Shown piece after piece: positions 40,379 through 49,591 of a stretch of 64,000 nucleotides of DNA (the first letter of the stretch is position 1; every line of letters begins with the position of its first letter). Made by a program: the position numbers and the translations under genes. Source of the DNA: Mycobacterium senriense (GTDB lineage: Bacteria > Actinomycetota > Actinomycetes > Mycobacteriales > Mycobacteriaceae); assembly GCF_019668465.1 (NCBI RefSeq), contig NZ_AP024828.1:2666001-2730000 (forward strand), read 5' to 3'. The notes below the pieces were generated by a model. The model worked only from the letters and a program-made list of their open reading frames with translations, had not been told where the DNA came from and ran no database searches.

Positions 40379-41155
40379 GTGGCCAAACGGTTGGACCTCA
40401 AGGCCGTCAACATCTATTACGGATCGTTTCACGCGGTCTCGGATGTGACGCTATCGGTTCTGCCCCGCAGCGTGACGGCGTTCATCGGTCCGTCGGGTTG
40501 CGGCAAGACGACGGTGTTGCGCACGCTGAACCGGATGCACGAGGTGGTGCCCGGTGGGCGGGTCGAGGGCAGCGTGCTACTCGACGACGAAGACATCTAC
40601 GGCGCCGGCGTCGACCCGGTTGGCGTGCGCCGGGCCATCGGGATGGTGTTCCAGCGACCGAACCCATTCCCCGCCATGTCAATTCGTGACAACGTCGTCG
40701 CCGGCCTCAAGCTGCAGGGTGTGCGCAACCGCAAGCTGCTCGACGAGACGGCCGAGTATTCGCTGCGCGGGGCGAACCTGTGGGACGAGGTCAAGAGCCG
40801 GTTGGACCGGCCCGGCGGCGGACTGTCCGGCGGGCAGCAGCAGCGCCTGTGCATCGCGCGGGCCATCGCCGTGCAACCCGATGTGCTGCTGATGGACGAG
40901 CCGTGTTCGGCCCTGGACCCGATCTCGACGATGGCGATCGAGGAGCTGATCAGCGAACTGAAGCAGGACTACACCATCGTCATCGTCACGCACAACATGC
41001 AGCAGGCGGCCCGGGTCAGCGACTACACGGCGTTCTTCAACCTGGAGGCCGTCGGAAAACCGGGGCGGCTGATCGAAGTCGACGACACCGAGAAGATCTT
41101 CTCCAACCCGAGTCAGAAGGCCACCGAGGACTACATCTCCGGCCGGTTCGGCTAG
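40379..41155 (+). CDS. phoT: Phosphate ABC transporter ATPase PstB (PhoT)
   Basis: 258 aa, GTG start after AGGAG. Walker A GPSGCGKT (37-44), signature LSGGQQQR (149-156), Walker B VLLMDEP and the His switch VTHNM. PstB-specific [15 protein letters not shown] present. Rv0820-like. Confidence 0.95.
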   Translation: MAKRLDLKAVNIYYGSFHAVSDVTLSVLPRSVTAFIGPSGCGKTTVLRTLNRMHEVVPGGRVEGSVLLDDEDIYGAGVDPVGVRRAIGMVFQRPNPFPAMSIRDNVVAGLKLQGVRNRKLLDETAEYSLRGANLWDEVKSRLDRPGGGLSGGQQQRLCIARAIAVQPDVLLMDEPCSALDPISTMAIEELISELKQDYTIVIVTHNMQQAARVSDYTAFFNLEAVGKPGRLIEVDDTEKIFSNPSQKATEDYISGRFG

Positions 41156-41166
41156 CCGGGCGTCGC

Positions 41167-41835
41167 TTACTGCGAGGCGGATTTCGCTTCTTCCTCGGGA
41201 AGTCTGCCGGTCGCCTGGAAGATGACCCGCCGGGCCACCTCCACGGCGTGGTCGGCGAAACGCTCGTAGAACCGGCCCAGCAACGTCACGTCGACGGCCG
41301 CCGCGACGCCGTGCTTCCATTCCCGGTCCATCAGCACCGAGAACAGATGCCGGTGCAGATCGTCCATGGCGTCGTCTTCTTCGCGAATCCGGGCGGCCTT
41401 CTCCGGGTCGCGCGACAACACCACCTCTTGTGCGCTGTTGCCCAATTCGACTGCGATGCTACCCATTTCGGCGAAGTAGCCGTTGACCTCTTCGGGCAAC
41501 GCGTGCTGGGGATGGCGTCGACGGGCGATCTTGGCGACGTGCAGTGCCAGCGCGCCCATCCGGTCGATGTCGGCCACCATCTGGATGGCACTCACGATGG
41601 CCCGCAGATCGCCGGCCACCGGTGCCTGCAAAGCCAGTAGTACGAAGGCGCTTTCTTCGGCCTGCGCACTCAGCGCGGCGATGGCTTCATGATCTGAGAT
41701 GACTTGCTCGGCCAGCACCAAGTCGGCCTGCAGCAGGGCCTGGGTGGCCCGCTCCATGGCGATTCCTGCCAAGCCGCACATCTCGCCGAGGCGCTCGGAC
41801 AACCCCGAAAGTTGCTCGTGGTAAGCGGTCCGCAT
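41167..41835 (-). CDS. phoY2: Phosphate transport regulator PhoU (PhoY2)
   Basis: 222 aa from ATG 41835 (MRTAYHEQL), matching the family N-terminus; a longer frame upstream has no support. Two three-helix PhoU repeats with metal-binding ExxxD motifs ([31 protein letters not shown]). Links Pst activity to SenX3-RegX3 and contributes to persister formation in M. tuberculosis. Convergent with phoT, 11 bp apart. Confidence 0.93.
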   Translation of the reverse strand: MRTAYHEQLSGLSERLGEMCGLAGIAMERATQALLQADLVLAEQVISDHEAIAALSAQAEESAFVLLALQAPVAGDLRAIVSAIQMVADIDRMGALALHVAKIARRRHPQHALPEEVNGYFAEMGSIAVELGNSAQEVVLSRDPEKAARIREEDDAMDDLHRHLFSVLMDREWKHGVAAAVDVTLLGRFYERFADHAVEVARRVIFQATGRLPEEEAKSASQ

Positions 41836-41892
41836 AGCACCAAGCGTACGGTCTCGCCGCCGAAACGGGCAGCGGAACGCCGTCAAAAGCGG

Positions 41893-43953
41893 TTACTCGC
41901 AGGTGGTATCGGCCGCGTTGGTGACGGTCAGGTCCTCGGGCAGCTTGGCCGGCGCGTTGCTCGAACCGCGTTCGATCTGCAGGCTCATCGACGATCCGCT
42001 GGGCTGCGGGCTGGCGACCGACTTGAAGTCGGGGCCCAGGACCACCTGCACGACCTGCCCGTAGCCCGAAACCCGCTGCACTTTCGCGTTGGCGAACGAG
42101 GATGCGACGGTGGCGGCGGCCTCTTCGTTGCCGGGCGAGAACAGCACGGTAGTCGCGTTCACCGAGCTCGGATAGTCGTCGGGCGACATCACGTTGAACC
42201 CGTCCTGCTTGAGCTGGGTGGTCGCGGTGGCCGCCAGGCCGGTTTGCGTGGTCGCGTTGGAAACCCGCACCGTAACGCCGCTCGGCGAGGTCGTGGTCAC
42301 CTGCTCGTGTTGCGCCTCCGGCGCCGGTGCCGGAGTTTTCTTGGTGGTCGGCGCCCTCGATGGGCCCTTGGTCGGAGACGTACTCAGATTCTGCGCGTTC
42401 TGGTCGTTCTCCTCGGGCAGCGGATCGTCGTTGATGACGGCATCGAACAGTGCCCGCATGTCGGCCATCCGGGGCGGCTCGTCGCCGTTCTGGTCGGTCA
42501 CACCGGTCGGCACGGTGACGAACGTCACGTGCCCGGCCGCCATGCCCTGCAACGACTGACCGAGCTGGATCAGGTCCTTCGACCGCACGTTGTCGACGAC
42601 GGTGTCGCTGATGAACATGTTGACGACGTTGTTGAGCTTGTTGGGGTCCAGCAGCGTGTCTTCGGAGATCAACGACCGCAGCAACGACGACAAGAACAGC
42701 TGCTGGCGCTTGATCCGGCCGTAATCGCCGTTGACCTCGGTGGTGACCTGGCGTGCCCGCACGTAGTTCAAGGCGGTGGAGCCGTCGAGGACCTGGCGCC
42801 CACCGTGTTCGAGGACCGTGCCCAACTCGTAGTCGTGCAGCGGCGTGCTCGAACAGACCTCGACGCCGCCGAGCGCGTCGACCATCTTCGCGAAGCCGGA
42901 GAAGTCGACGGCGATGAAGCGGTTGATGTTCAAGCCGGACAGCTTCTGGATTTCCTTCACCAGGCATTTCGGGCCGCCGAACGCGAACGCCGAGTTCAGT
43001 TTGGTCTCGGTGTAGACCATCTTCGGGCCGTAGGTCTTGGTCTTCGGGTCGTAGAGGGGCCCGTACTTGCCGGTTTCGGGGTTCCACGCTTCGCACTGCA
43101 TCGGGGTGATCGCCAGGTCGCGGGGGAACGACACCGCCACCACGCGCTTACGGTTGGCCGGAATGTTGACCAGCATGACCGTGTCCGAGCGTTCCCCGTC
43201 GGCGTCGTCGGTGGTACCGGCGCCCATGTTGGCGTTGTCGCCCGAACGCGAGTCGAGGCCCACGATCAAGAAGTCCTCGTCGCCGTACTGTCCGCCCGGG
43301 TCGCGGATGTCGCTGGAGTTCTGGTCCAGCGCGCTGATCGTGTTCAGCCGGGCGTTTTTCGACGAACTCCACTGCCACGCCCCGCCGGTCATGGCCAGGG
43401 CCAGCACCGCAGCCAGCGCGGCCGTCGACCGCGCGGCCACCAGCAGCGGACGGCGCCGGCGTTTAGGTTCCTCGGCGCTGGTGTCTTGGGCCGGATCCTC
43501 GGGGTCGTCGTCGATCGGATACTCGGCGGCTTCAAGGGCGCGGAGCTCGGCGACGGCGTCCATGGAATAGGCCAGGTCGTCGATCACCTGCGTTTTCTGC
43601 AGCTCGATCGGCAGGCCCGGCTGGGCGCCGAACGGCTCGACCTCCGGATCCTCCGGAGCGGCACGATGATGGACCGGCCGGGCGGGGGCACCGATTTTGG
43701 CGATCAGATCGGCGACGCTGACACCACCGCCGGTGTGGGATCCGCCCTGTTCGGGTTCCTCCTGGCGCGGTGCGACGGGCTCGGGCGGGGACTCGGGCTG
43801 CCAGCGGTGCAGGTTGTCGTCGGCGGGGGGCTCGAAGAATCGCTCCCAGGGAGCGGCGCCCAACGGCGCCGGGTTCGCCGCGATCGGGTGGGCGTGTGCC
43901 CCGCCCGGGCCGCGCCGACCATTGCGAGTGGCGTCGCTCTCGGCGTCACTCAT
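41893..43953 (-). CDS. cpsA: LytR-CpsA-Psr family ligase (CpsA)
   Basis: 686 aa. Long disordered Pro/Glu-rich cytoplasmic region, TM helix about 172-190, LCP domain about 240-430 (SRSGDNANMGAGTTDDADGE, VVAVSFPRDL, TKLNSAFAFGG), then LytR_C domain about 545-640. Attaches arabinogalactan to peptidoglycan and counters phagocyte NADPH oxidase in M. tuberculosis. Rv0822c ortholog. Confidence 0.93.
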   Translation of the reverse strand: MSDAESDATRNGRRGPGGAHAHPIAANPAPLGAAPWERFFEPPADDNLHRWQPESPPEPVAPRQEEPEQGGSHTGGGVSVADLIAKIGAPARPVHHRAAPEDPEVEPFGAQPGLPIELQKTQVIDDLAYSMDAVAELRALEAAEYPIDDDPEDPAQDTSAEEPKRRRRPLLVAARSTAALAAVLALAMTGGAWQWSSSKNARLNTISALDQNSSDIRDPGGQYGDEDFLIVGLDSRSGDNANMGAGTTDDADGERSDTVMLVNIPANRKRVVAVSFPRDLAITPMQCEAWNPETGKYGPLYDPKTKTYGPKMVYTETKLNSAFAFGGPKCLVKEIQKLSGLNINRFIAVDFSGFAKMVDALGGVEVCSSTPLHDYELGTVLEHGGRQVLDGSTALNYVRARQVTTEVNGDYGRIKRQQLFLSSLLRSLISEDTLLDPNKLNNVVNMFISDTVVDNVRSKDLIQLGQSLQGMAAGHVTFVTVPTGVTDQNGDEPPRMADMRALFDAVINDDPLPEENDQNAQNLSTSPTKGPSRAPTTKKTPAPAPEAQHEQVTTTSPSGVTVRVSNATTQTGLAATATTQLKQDGFNVMSPDDYPSSVNATTVLFSPGNEEAAATVASSFANAKVQRVSGYGQVVQVVLGPDFKSVASPQPSGSSMSLQIERGSSNAPAKLPEDLTVTNAADTTCE

Positions 43954-44163
43954 GTCGTACCGGCCTCCGAAGCTCTGCTGCAGGCGTCAGCGTGTCCGTG
44001 CCTAATGTCTAGCGCGGCCTCGCATTGCGCGAGCGCTGCCGCTGGTGCCAACCACTTTTGTTGCCCTGGTGCGGCGGCCGGAACACATCCGCCACCCAGA
44101 CGTATGCAACAAAGCCCACATCGTACTGAGTTATTGGTCCAGACGCGATTTCGAGTTGTCGGT

Positions 44164-45297
44164 TCAGCCGCCGGAGTGCATGACGTCGGCCCCGGCCGGC
44201 ACGGTGCAGTCGTCCGGATCGGTCAGCCATCCCTCCGGCAGCACGACCCGGGCCGGTGAACCCTGCCGGCCGCGCGGGCCCGTCGCCTCGTCGGGAAACG
44301 GCATGGTGCCGTCCAGCCGGTCGAGCAGAGCGTCCAGCTCGTCGAGCGTCTTGACCATCGCCAGGGCCCGGCGCAGCTCGGAGCCGGCCGGAAAGCCGTG
44401 CAGGTACCAGCCGATGTGCTTGCGGATGTCGCGCATGCCCTTGTCCTCGCCGAAGTGCGCGGTAAGCAGCCGCCCGTGCCGTCGCACGATGTCGGCGACC
44501 TCGCCCAGCGTCGGCGGTGTGGGCGGGGGGCTGCCGGTGAACGCGGCCGACAGCTCGGCGAAAAGCCAGGGCCGACCCAGGCAGCCGCGGCCGATGACGA
44601 CGCCGTCGCAGCCCGTGGTGGCCATCATGGTCAGCGCGTCACTGGCGTCGTAGATGTCGCCGTTGCCGAGCACCGGGATCGTCCGCACCTGCTGCTTGAG
44701 CCGGGCGATCTCCTCCCAGTCGGCGGTGCCGGAGTAGCGCTGCGCCGCCGTGCGGGCATGGAGCGCGACCGCGGCGGCCCCTTCGGATTCGGCGATGCGG
44801 CCGGCGTCGAGGTGCGTGTGGTGTTCGTCGTCGATGCCGATGCGGAACTTGACGGTCACCGGTATCTGGGTGCCCTCGGTGCCGCGCACCGCCGCGGCGA
44901 CGATCTGGCCGAACAGCCGCCGCTTGTACGGCAGCGCCGACCCGCCCCCGCGCTTGGTCACCTTGGGCACCGGGCAGCCGAAATTCATGTCGATGTGATC
45001 GGCCAGGCCTTCGTCGGCGATCATCTTGGCGGCCGCGTAGGTGGTCGCCGGGTCGACGGTGTAGAGCTGCAGCGAGCGCGGCGACTCGTCGGCGGCGAAC
45101 GTGGTCATGTGCATGGTCGCCGGATGACGCTCGACAAGCGCACGCGCCGTTACCATCTCGCAGACGTAGAGCCCGCTGACGGTGCCGACCTTGGCTAACT
45201 CGAGCTCGCGGCACAACGTCCGGAATGCGACGTTTGTCACGCCCGCCATCGGTGCCAGAACCACTGGGCTGGCGAGCGCGATGGAACCGATGCGCAC
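44164..45297 (-). CDS. dus: tRNA-dihydrouridine synthase
   Basis: 377 aa from GTG 45297. FMN enzyme reducing uridines in tRNA D-loops. APMAGVTNVAFR start motif, active Cys108 in NFGCPVPKVTKRGGGS, ALHARTAAQRYSG and GNGDIY. Rv0823c ortholog; 7 bp after desA1 on the same strand. Confidence 0.94.
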   Translation of the reverse strand: MRIGSIALASPVVLAPMAGVTNVAFRTLCRELELAKVGTVSGLYVCEMVTARALVERHPATMHMTTFAADESPRSLQLYTVDPATTYAAAKMIADEGLADHIDMNFGCPVPKVTKRGGGSALPYKRRLFGQIVAAAVRGTEGTQIPVTVKFRIGIDDEHHTHLDAGRIAESEGAAAVALHARTAAQRYSGTADWEEIARLKQQVRTIPVLGNGDIYDASDALTMMATTGCDGVVIGRGCLGRPWLFAELSAAFTGSPPPTPPTLGEVADIVRRHGRLLTAHFGEDKGMRDIRKHIGWYLHGFPAGSELRRALAMVKTLDELDALLDRLDGTMPFPDEATGPRGRQGSPARVVLPEGWLTDPDDCTVPAGADVMHSGG

Positions 45298-45304
45298 CGC
45301 TTGG

Positions 45305-46327
45305 TTACCGCCGGCTCATGGTCAGCGTGCCCGCGGTCTGGTGCAGTTCGGCCGCGGTGGTCCGCTTACCCGTGCGGGCTTCGCGGTCGAGTTGGCGCTG
45401 CTTGGACAGCTCGAACTTGTCGCAGGTCTGCTCGAGCTCTTTGATCAGCAGGGCAAGGTCGTCGCGCATCGCGGCCGCCTCACCGGTGAAGTCCTCGCGC
45501 TCGAAGATGCGCCATTTCTTCAGCACCGGCATGACCACGTCGTCGAGGTGGATGCGCGGGTCGTACACGCCGCCCACGGCGATGACGACGGCCTTGCGGC
45601 GGAACTCGGGCACCTGGTAGCCCGGCATCTGGAAGTTGCGCAGCACCTTGTGCAGCGACCTCATCGCCTGATTGGGCGCGGCCGCGAAACCGGCGTCGCT
45701 GACGTCGCGGTAGAAGATCATGTGCAGGTTCTCGTCGGCGGAGATCTTGGCCAGCAGCTGGTCGGCGATCGGCTCGTTGCAGGCCTTACCGGTGTTGCGG
45801 TGCGAAATCCGGGTCGCCAGCTCCTGGAACGTGACATAGATGACGGAGTCGAACAGGCTCTCGGCGAACAGATCGGCCCGAATCTGCTGGTTCTGGCCCG
45901 GGCTGAAGCCCCGGTTCACCACCTCGATGCGCAGCTTCTCCAGCTCGACCGGGTCGACCGCGCGGGTCACCACCAGGTAATCGCGCAGCGCGATACCGTG
46001 CCGGTTCTCCTCGGCGGTCCAGCGGTTGACCCACTGGCCCCAGGCGCCGTCCATGCCGAAGTTCATCGCGATCTCGCGGTGATATGAGGGCAAGTTGTCT
46101 TCGGTCATCAGGTTCTGCACCATCGCCACCTGGGCGACGTCAGACAGCTGGGACTGACCGGGCTCCCAGTCCTGCCCACCGAGTGCGTAGTAGTTCTTGC
46201 CGTCCGACCACGGGATGTAGTCGTGCGGGTTCCAGTTCTTGTGCATGCTCTCGTGCCGATTCAGGTACGTCTCGACGAACGGCTCGAGCTCGTGCAGCAG
46301 CTGTAAGTCGGTCAGCCTGGCTGACAT
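45305..46327 (-). CDS. desA1: Acyl-ACP desaturase DesA1
   Basis: 340 aa from ATG 46327 (MSARLTDLQLLHELEPFVE). Soluble diiron desaturase in mycolic acid/oleate synthesis. Diiron ligands in TAEENRHG and SADENLHMIFYRD. The open frame extends upstream, but this start matches family length. Rv0824c, essential in mycobacteria. Confidence 0.95.
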   Translation of the reverse strand: MSARLTDLQLLHELEPFVETYLNRHESMHKNWNPHDYIPWSDGKNYYALGGQDWEPGQSQLSDVAQVAMVQNLMTEDNLPSYHREIAMNFGMDGAWGQWVNRWTAEENRHGIALRDYLVVTRAVDPVELEKLRIEVVNRGFSPGQNQQIRADLFAESLFDSVIYVTFQELATRISHRNTGKACNEPIADQLLAKISADENLHMIFYRDVSDAGFAAAPNQAMRSLHKVLRNFQMPGYQVPEFRRKAVVIAVGGVYDPRIHLDDVVMPVLKKWRIFEREDFTGEAAAMRDDLALLIKELEQTCDKFELSKQRQLDREARTGKRTTAAELHQTAGTLTMSRR

Positions 46328-46497
46328 ACGGCCTCCAGTTATCTGTGTCGATGGGTAGCAGTCAATATATCTGTGAACTTCAGTAGCATCAAGTTTCTCG
46401 TCCGGCGCGCCAGGTGACGTTTTGATGCCGGTTGCCCACCGAAGCGTTTTAGGTTCAGTTGTACGGCTTGCCGATGCGGCGGAAAAGAAAACGCGCG

Positions 46498-47112
46498 CTA
46501 CTGCGACTTGCCGAGCTCGGCGGCCGGGACGTACGGGGCGGCCGTGATGTACAGCATGTTGATGCAGTAATCGATGAACTGCTTGCGGGTGGCGCCCAGC
46601 TGCCCGTGCAGGTAGGCGGTGAAAAGGCTGGAGAGCCCGCCTATCAGGCTGGTGGCGATCATCTTCTGCAGTACGGCGTCGCCGATCCGCGACAGCTTGC
46701 GCTGCAAGAGATCGATGAAATTGGGCATCCACTCCGCGCCGGAGCGGGTCAGCACCGGCTCCACCGCCGGCGCCAGCAACAGGACCCGTCCGCGGACCGG
46801 GTCGTCGACCATCAGCTCGACGAACCGCTCGACGGCCTCGCGTGGGGTCGCGGCCGACGTCAGGGTGTTCATCGCGCGCGTGCAGACGTCGTCGTAGACC
46901 GCGCGCACGAATTCGTCACGGTCGGCGAAGCTTTCGTAGAAGTAGCGTTCGGTCAGCGCGGCCTCACGGCAGACCGCGCGCACGGTCAGCGCCGGCCCGC
47001 CGGGACTGCCGAGTAGCTGCACGCCGGCGCTGATGAGGTTGTCACGACGAAGCGCGAGGCGACTCTCCAAGGGGACGCCCGTCCAGCGTCCCCGTCGTTG
47101 ACCCGTCTGCAC
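46498..47112 (-). CDS. TetR-family regulator
   Basis: 204 aa from GTG 47112, preceded by TAGGAGCG. HTH about residues 18-65 (RRDNLISAGVQLLGS; CREAALTERYFYESFADRDE). Rv0825c-like. Divergent from the MpaB-like oxygenase gene, with a palindrome between, so a likely repressor of that gene. Confidence 0.85.
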   Translation of the reverse strand: MQTGQRRGRWTGVPLESRLALRRDNLISAGVQLLGSPGGPALTVRAVCREAALTERYFYESFADRDEFVRAVYDDVCTRAMNTLTSAATPREAVERFVELMVDDPVRGRVLLLAPAVEPVLTRSGAEWMPNFIDLLQRKLSRIGDAVLQKMIATSLIGGLSSLFTAYLHGQLGATRKQFIDYCINMLYITAAPYVPAAELGKSQ

Positions 47113-47131
47113 ATCGCTCCTAAGCTCTAGA

Positions 47132-47151
47132 TTGACAACGGTTGTAGTCAA
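47132..47151. promoter_or_regulatory. Candidate TetR operator
   Basis: TTGAC-N10-GTCAA, with AAC/GTT pairing inside, between the divergent starts at 47112 and 47181. Probably also spans a promoter -35. Confidence 0.48.
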
Positions 47152-47180
47152 AAATTCACGATACCTATAGGGATCCAATA

Positions 47181-48254
47181 GTGACTCAAGATACGTCCGC
47201 ATCGCGCCCTCTGACCAGCGACGTAGCACGTGGGGACCTCGTCGGCGCCGCTGAGCAGTCGGTTTCGGCCGGTCCGGCCGACGCGTCCGACGGCGTCGCG
47301 GCTGGCTGCCCGGTGTCGCCGGCGGGGTACGACGCGCCGCCGGCACCGCTGGGACCCGACTCGCTGACCTGGCGATACTTCGGGGACTGGCGGGGCATGC
47401 TGCAGGGTCCGTGGGCGGGTTCGATGCAGAACATGCACCCGCAGCTGGGGGCGGCCGTCATCGATCACTCCACCTTCTTCCGCGAGCGCTGGCCACGCCT
47501 ACTGCGTTCGTTGTATCCCATCGGGGGAGTCGTGTTCGACGGGGACCGCGCCCCGGGCACGGGTGCGGAGGTCCGCGACTACCACACCGACATCAAGGGC
47601 GTCGACGAACAGGGCCGGCGCTACCACGCGTTGAATCCCGACGTCTTCTACTGGGCGCACTCCACCTTCTTTATGGGCACCATCCATGTGGCGGAGCGAT
47701 TCTGCGGCGGGATCACCGAGGAGCAGAAGCGTCAGCTGTTCGACGAACACGTGGAGTGGTACCGGATGTACGGCATGAGCATGCGGCCGGTGCCGGCTTC
47801 CTGGGAGGAATTCCAGGTCTACTGGGACCACATGTGTCGCAACGTGCTGGAGAACAACTGGGCGGCCCGGGCCGTGCTCGATCTGACCGAGCTGCCGAAA
47901 CCCCCGTTCGCGCAATGGATTCCGGACCCATTATGGGCCGCGCAACGCAAACTGTTGGCGCCGTTCTTCGTCTGGCTGACGGTCGGCCTGTACGACCCAC
48001 CGGTGCGGAAGCTGATGGGCTACCGCTGGTCACGCCGTGACGAGTGGCTGCATCGCCGCTTCGGCGACCTCGTCCGCGCCGTGTTCGCCCTGGTACCGCC
48101 CAGATTCCGCAAGCACCCGCGGGCCCGGGCCGGCTTGGACCGCGCCAGTGGCCGTATCCCGCTCGACACGCCCCTGGTGCAAACACCGGCGCGCAACCTG
48201 CCGCCCGAAGACGAGCGCGGCGACCCCAAGCATTACTGCCCGATGGTTTCCTGA
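47181..48254 (+). CDS. MpaB-family oxygenase (DUF2236, latex-clearing-protein-like)
   Basis: 357 aa. Signature residues of heme-b MpaB/Lcp oxygenases: YHTDIKGVDEQGRRYHALNP, TFFMGTIHVAERFCG, and the helix EEQKRQLFDEHVEWYRMYGM. Rv0826-like. Physiological substrate unknown. Confidence 0.85.
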   Translation: MTQDTSASRPLTSDVARGDLVGAAEQSVSAGPADASDGVAAGCPVSPAGYDAPPAPLGPDSLTWRYFGDWRGMLQGPWAGSMQNMHPQLGAAVIDHSTFFRERWPRLLRSLYPIGGVVFDGDRAPGTGAEVRDYHTDIKGVDEQGRRYHALNPDVFYWAHSTFFMGTIHVAERFCGGITEEQKRQLFDEHVEWYRMYGMSMRPVPASWEEFQVYWDHMCRNVLENNWAARAVLDLTELPKPPFAQWIPDPLWAAQRKLLAPFFVWLTVGLYDPPVRKLMGYRWSRRDEWLHRRFGDLVRAVFALVPPRFRKHPRARAGLDRASGRIPLDTPLVQTPARNLPPEDERGDPKHYCPMVS

Positions 48255-48275
48255 GTCGGCCGGGCCCCGGTCGCG

Positions 48276-48479
48276 CTATGGGTGGGTGTGACCGTGAACT
48301 TCTTCCAGGCCCGCCTGATGCAGGTGCTGATGGGTGTGTTCGGTTCCGTCCGCATGCGCGTGCGAGTGTTCGTGCTCGACGTGGTCGTGCTCGTGGGTCG
48401 TGTGCGCGTGGTCGTGCGTCACATCGCCGTGCTGGTGCTCGTGCGCGTGTGGCTCGTCGTGGGTGTGCTGTTCGCTCAT
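48276..48479 (-). CDS. Histidine-rich metal-binding small protein
   Basis: 67 aa with about 20 His arranged as HD/HE/HT repeats (HEHQHGDVTHDHAHTTHEHD). Likely binds Ni, Co or Zn. Located 43 bp downstream of the Ni/Co sensor KmtR gene on the same strand, so probably the metal-storage or chaperone partner controlled by it. Strongly repetitive, so antisense frames are also open. Confidence 0.82.
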   Translation of the reverse strand: MSEQHTHDEPHAHEHQHGDVTHDHAHTTHEHDHVEHEHSHAHADGTEHTHQHLHQAGLEEVHGHTHP

Positions 48480-48522
48480 TGCTGATCTCTCCTTTGTGAA
48501 TTGCGTTGTGGCAATTGGTTGC

Positions 48523-48930
48523 TCAGGAGCCGGCGCTGCGCTGTCGGCTCGGCGGGCGGGACGACTCGGCGACGGCCTTGAGTCCGCTGTCGCGGCGGTG
48601 GTGACCGGGCACCCCGGGCCCGGCGTGCTCGGCGTTGAAGACGGCGTCGATGACGAGCTGACGGACGTGCTCGTTTTCCAGGCTGTAGAAAATCGTCGTG
48701 CCCTCCCGGCGGGTGCGGACCAGGCGTGCCATCCGCAACTTCGCGAGGTGCTGGGAAACCGACGGCGCCGGCTTGCCCACGTGCTCGGCGAGTTCGTTGA
48801 CCGACATTTCGTGGTCGGTCAACGACCAGAGCACCTGCACGCGAGTGGCATCGGCCAGCATCCGGAACACCTCGACCACCAGGCTGGCCTGGTCGTCCGG
48901 CAACCGGCCTTTGCCATTACCTGCATGCAT
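48523..48930 (-). CDS. kmtR: ArsR/SmtB-family Ni/Co sensor KmtR
   Basis: 135 aa. Winged HTH with the recognition helix PAPSVSQHLAKLRMARLV. The C-terminal tail FNAEHAGPGVPGHHRR carries metal-binding His residues as in KmtR of M. tuberculosis (Rv0827c). ATG 48930 lies 6 bp after -10 TAATAT, so the mRNA is leaderless. Confidence 0.92.
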   Translation of the reverse strand: MHAGNGKGRLPDDQASLVVEVFRMLADATRVQVLWSLTDHEMSVNELAEHVGKPAPSVSQHLAKLRMARLVRTRREGTTIFYSLENEHVRQLVIDAVFNAEHAGPGVPGHHRRDSGLKAVAESSRPPSRQRSAGS

Positions 48931-48936
48931 ACGCAG

Positions 48937-48942
48937 ATATTA
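48937..48942 (-). promoter_or_regulatory. kmtR -10 element
   Basis: TAATAT on the minus strand, ending 6 bp before the kmtR ATG. ATGCATG at the start codon and TATGCAT beside it form a short palindrome that may be the KmtR operator. Confidence 0.5.
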
Positions 48943-48974
48943 GCGAAAACCGGTCCCGCTGCCAAGGGCGCGGA

Positions 48975-49472
48975 TCACGCCGACGGGACCACCGTCGACT
49001 GGCGGCCGCCGTTGCGCTCGTTCCAGAGTCGGTAGACCTCCACGGCGTCGTCTTTGGCCTCGTAGCGCATGGGCAGGCGTCGCTGGTCCCATTCCTTCGC
49101 GAATTCTTCGTAGAACGTGGACAACTCGAAGTACTTGCGGTCATCCAGGTAGTACGGCTCGTAGCTTTCCCGGGTGGTCAGGAAGACGACCTCCTTGGGC
49201 GAGCAGTAGTACAGCGAGCCCAGACACATCGGGCATGGATGGGCCAGCACGTAGATGGTGGCGTCGACGAGGTGCTCGGTGTTCAGCTTCACGCAGGCCT
49301 CGCGGATCGCGAGGATTTCCGCGTGGGCGGTGGGATCGTTCGTCTGGGCCACCTTGTTGGGGCTCTCGGCCAGCACCGCGCCGTCCTGGACGATGACGGT
49401 CGCGAACGGGCGGCCACCCTCGGTCACGTTTCGGCGAGCCAGGTCGATCGTCCGCGGGGCGAAATCGGTCAT
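48975..49472 (-). CDS. CDA-fold nucleoside deaminase
   Basis: 165 aa from ATG 49472 after GGAGGACC. Zinc-deaminase motifs THAEILAIREA-like (PTAHAEILAI) and PCPMCLGSLYY. Resembles guanine or cytosine deaminases of the Rv0828c type. Substrate not certain. Confidence 0.88.
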   Translation of the reverse strand: MTDFAPRTIDLARRNVTEGGRPFATVIVQDGAVLAESPNKVAQTNDPTAHAEILAIREACVKLNTEHLVDATIYVLAHPCPMCLGSLYYCSPKEVVFLTTRESYEPYYLDDRKYFELSTFYEEFAKEWDQRRLPMRYEAKDDAVEVYRLWNERNGGRQSTVVPSA

Positions 49473-49591
49473 GGGTCCTCCGGCGTAGAACGGGAGCAGA
49501 TGACTCGGAGAGTAGTCCCGCCGGCCGGGCTGCGACCTTGTGATACTAACTAGATCGTCTATGTTTTTTCTGACCCGATTAAGGGGGCACC

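Noticed and set aside
41704..44259. 851-codon open frame on the plus strand opposite phoY2 and cpsA
   Set aside because: High-GC antisense shadow; no domain, and the minus-strand genes have full-length conserved motifs.
48282..48485. Plus-strand frame opposite the His-rich protein
   Set aside because: Valine/Arg-rich antisense artefact of the CAC/CAT repeats.
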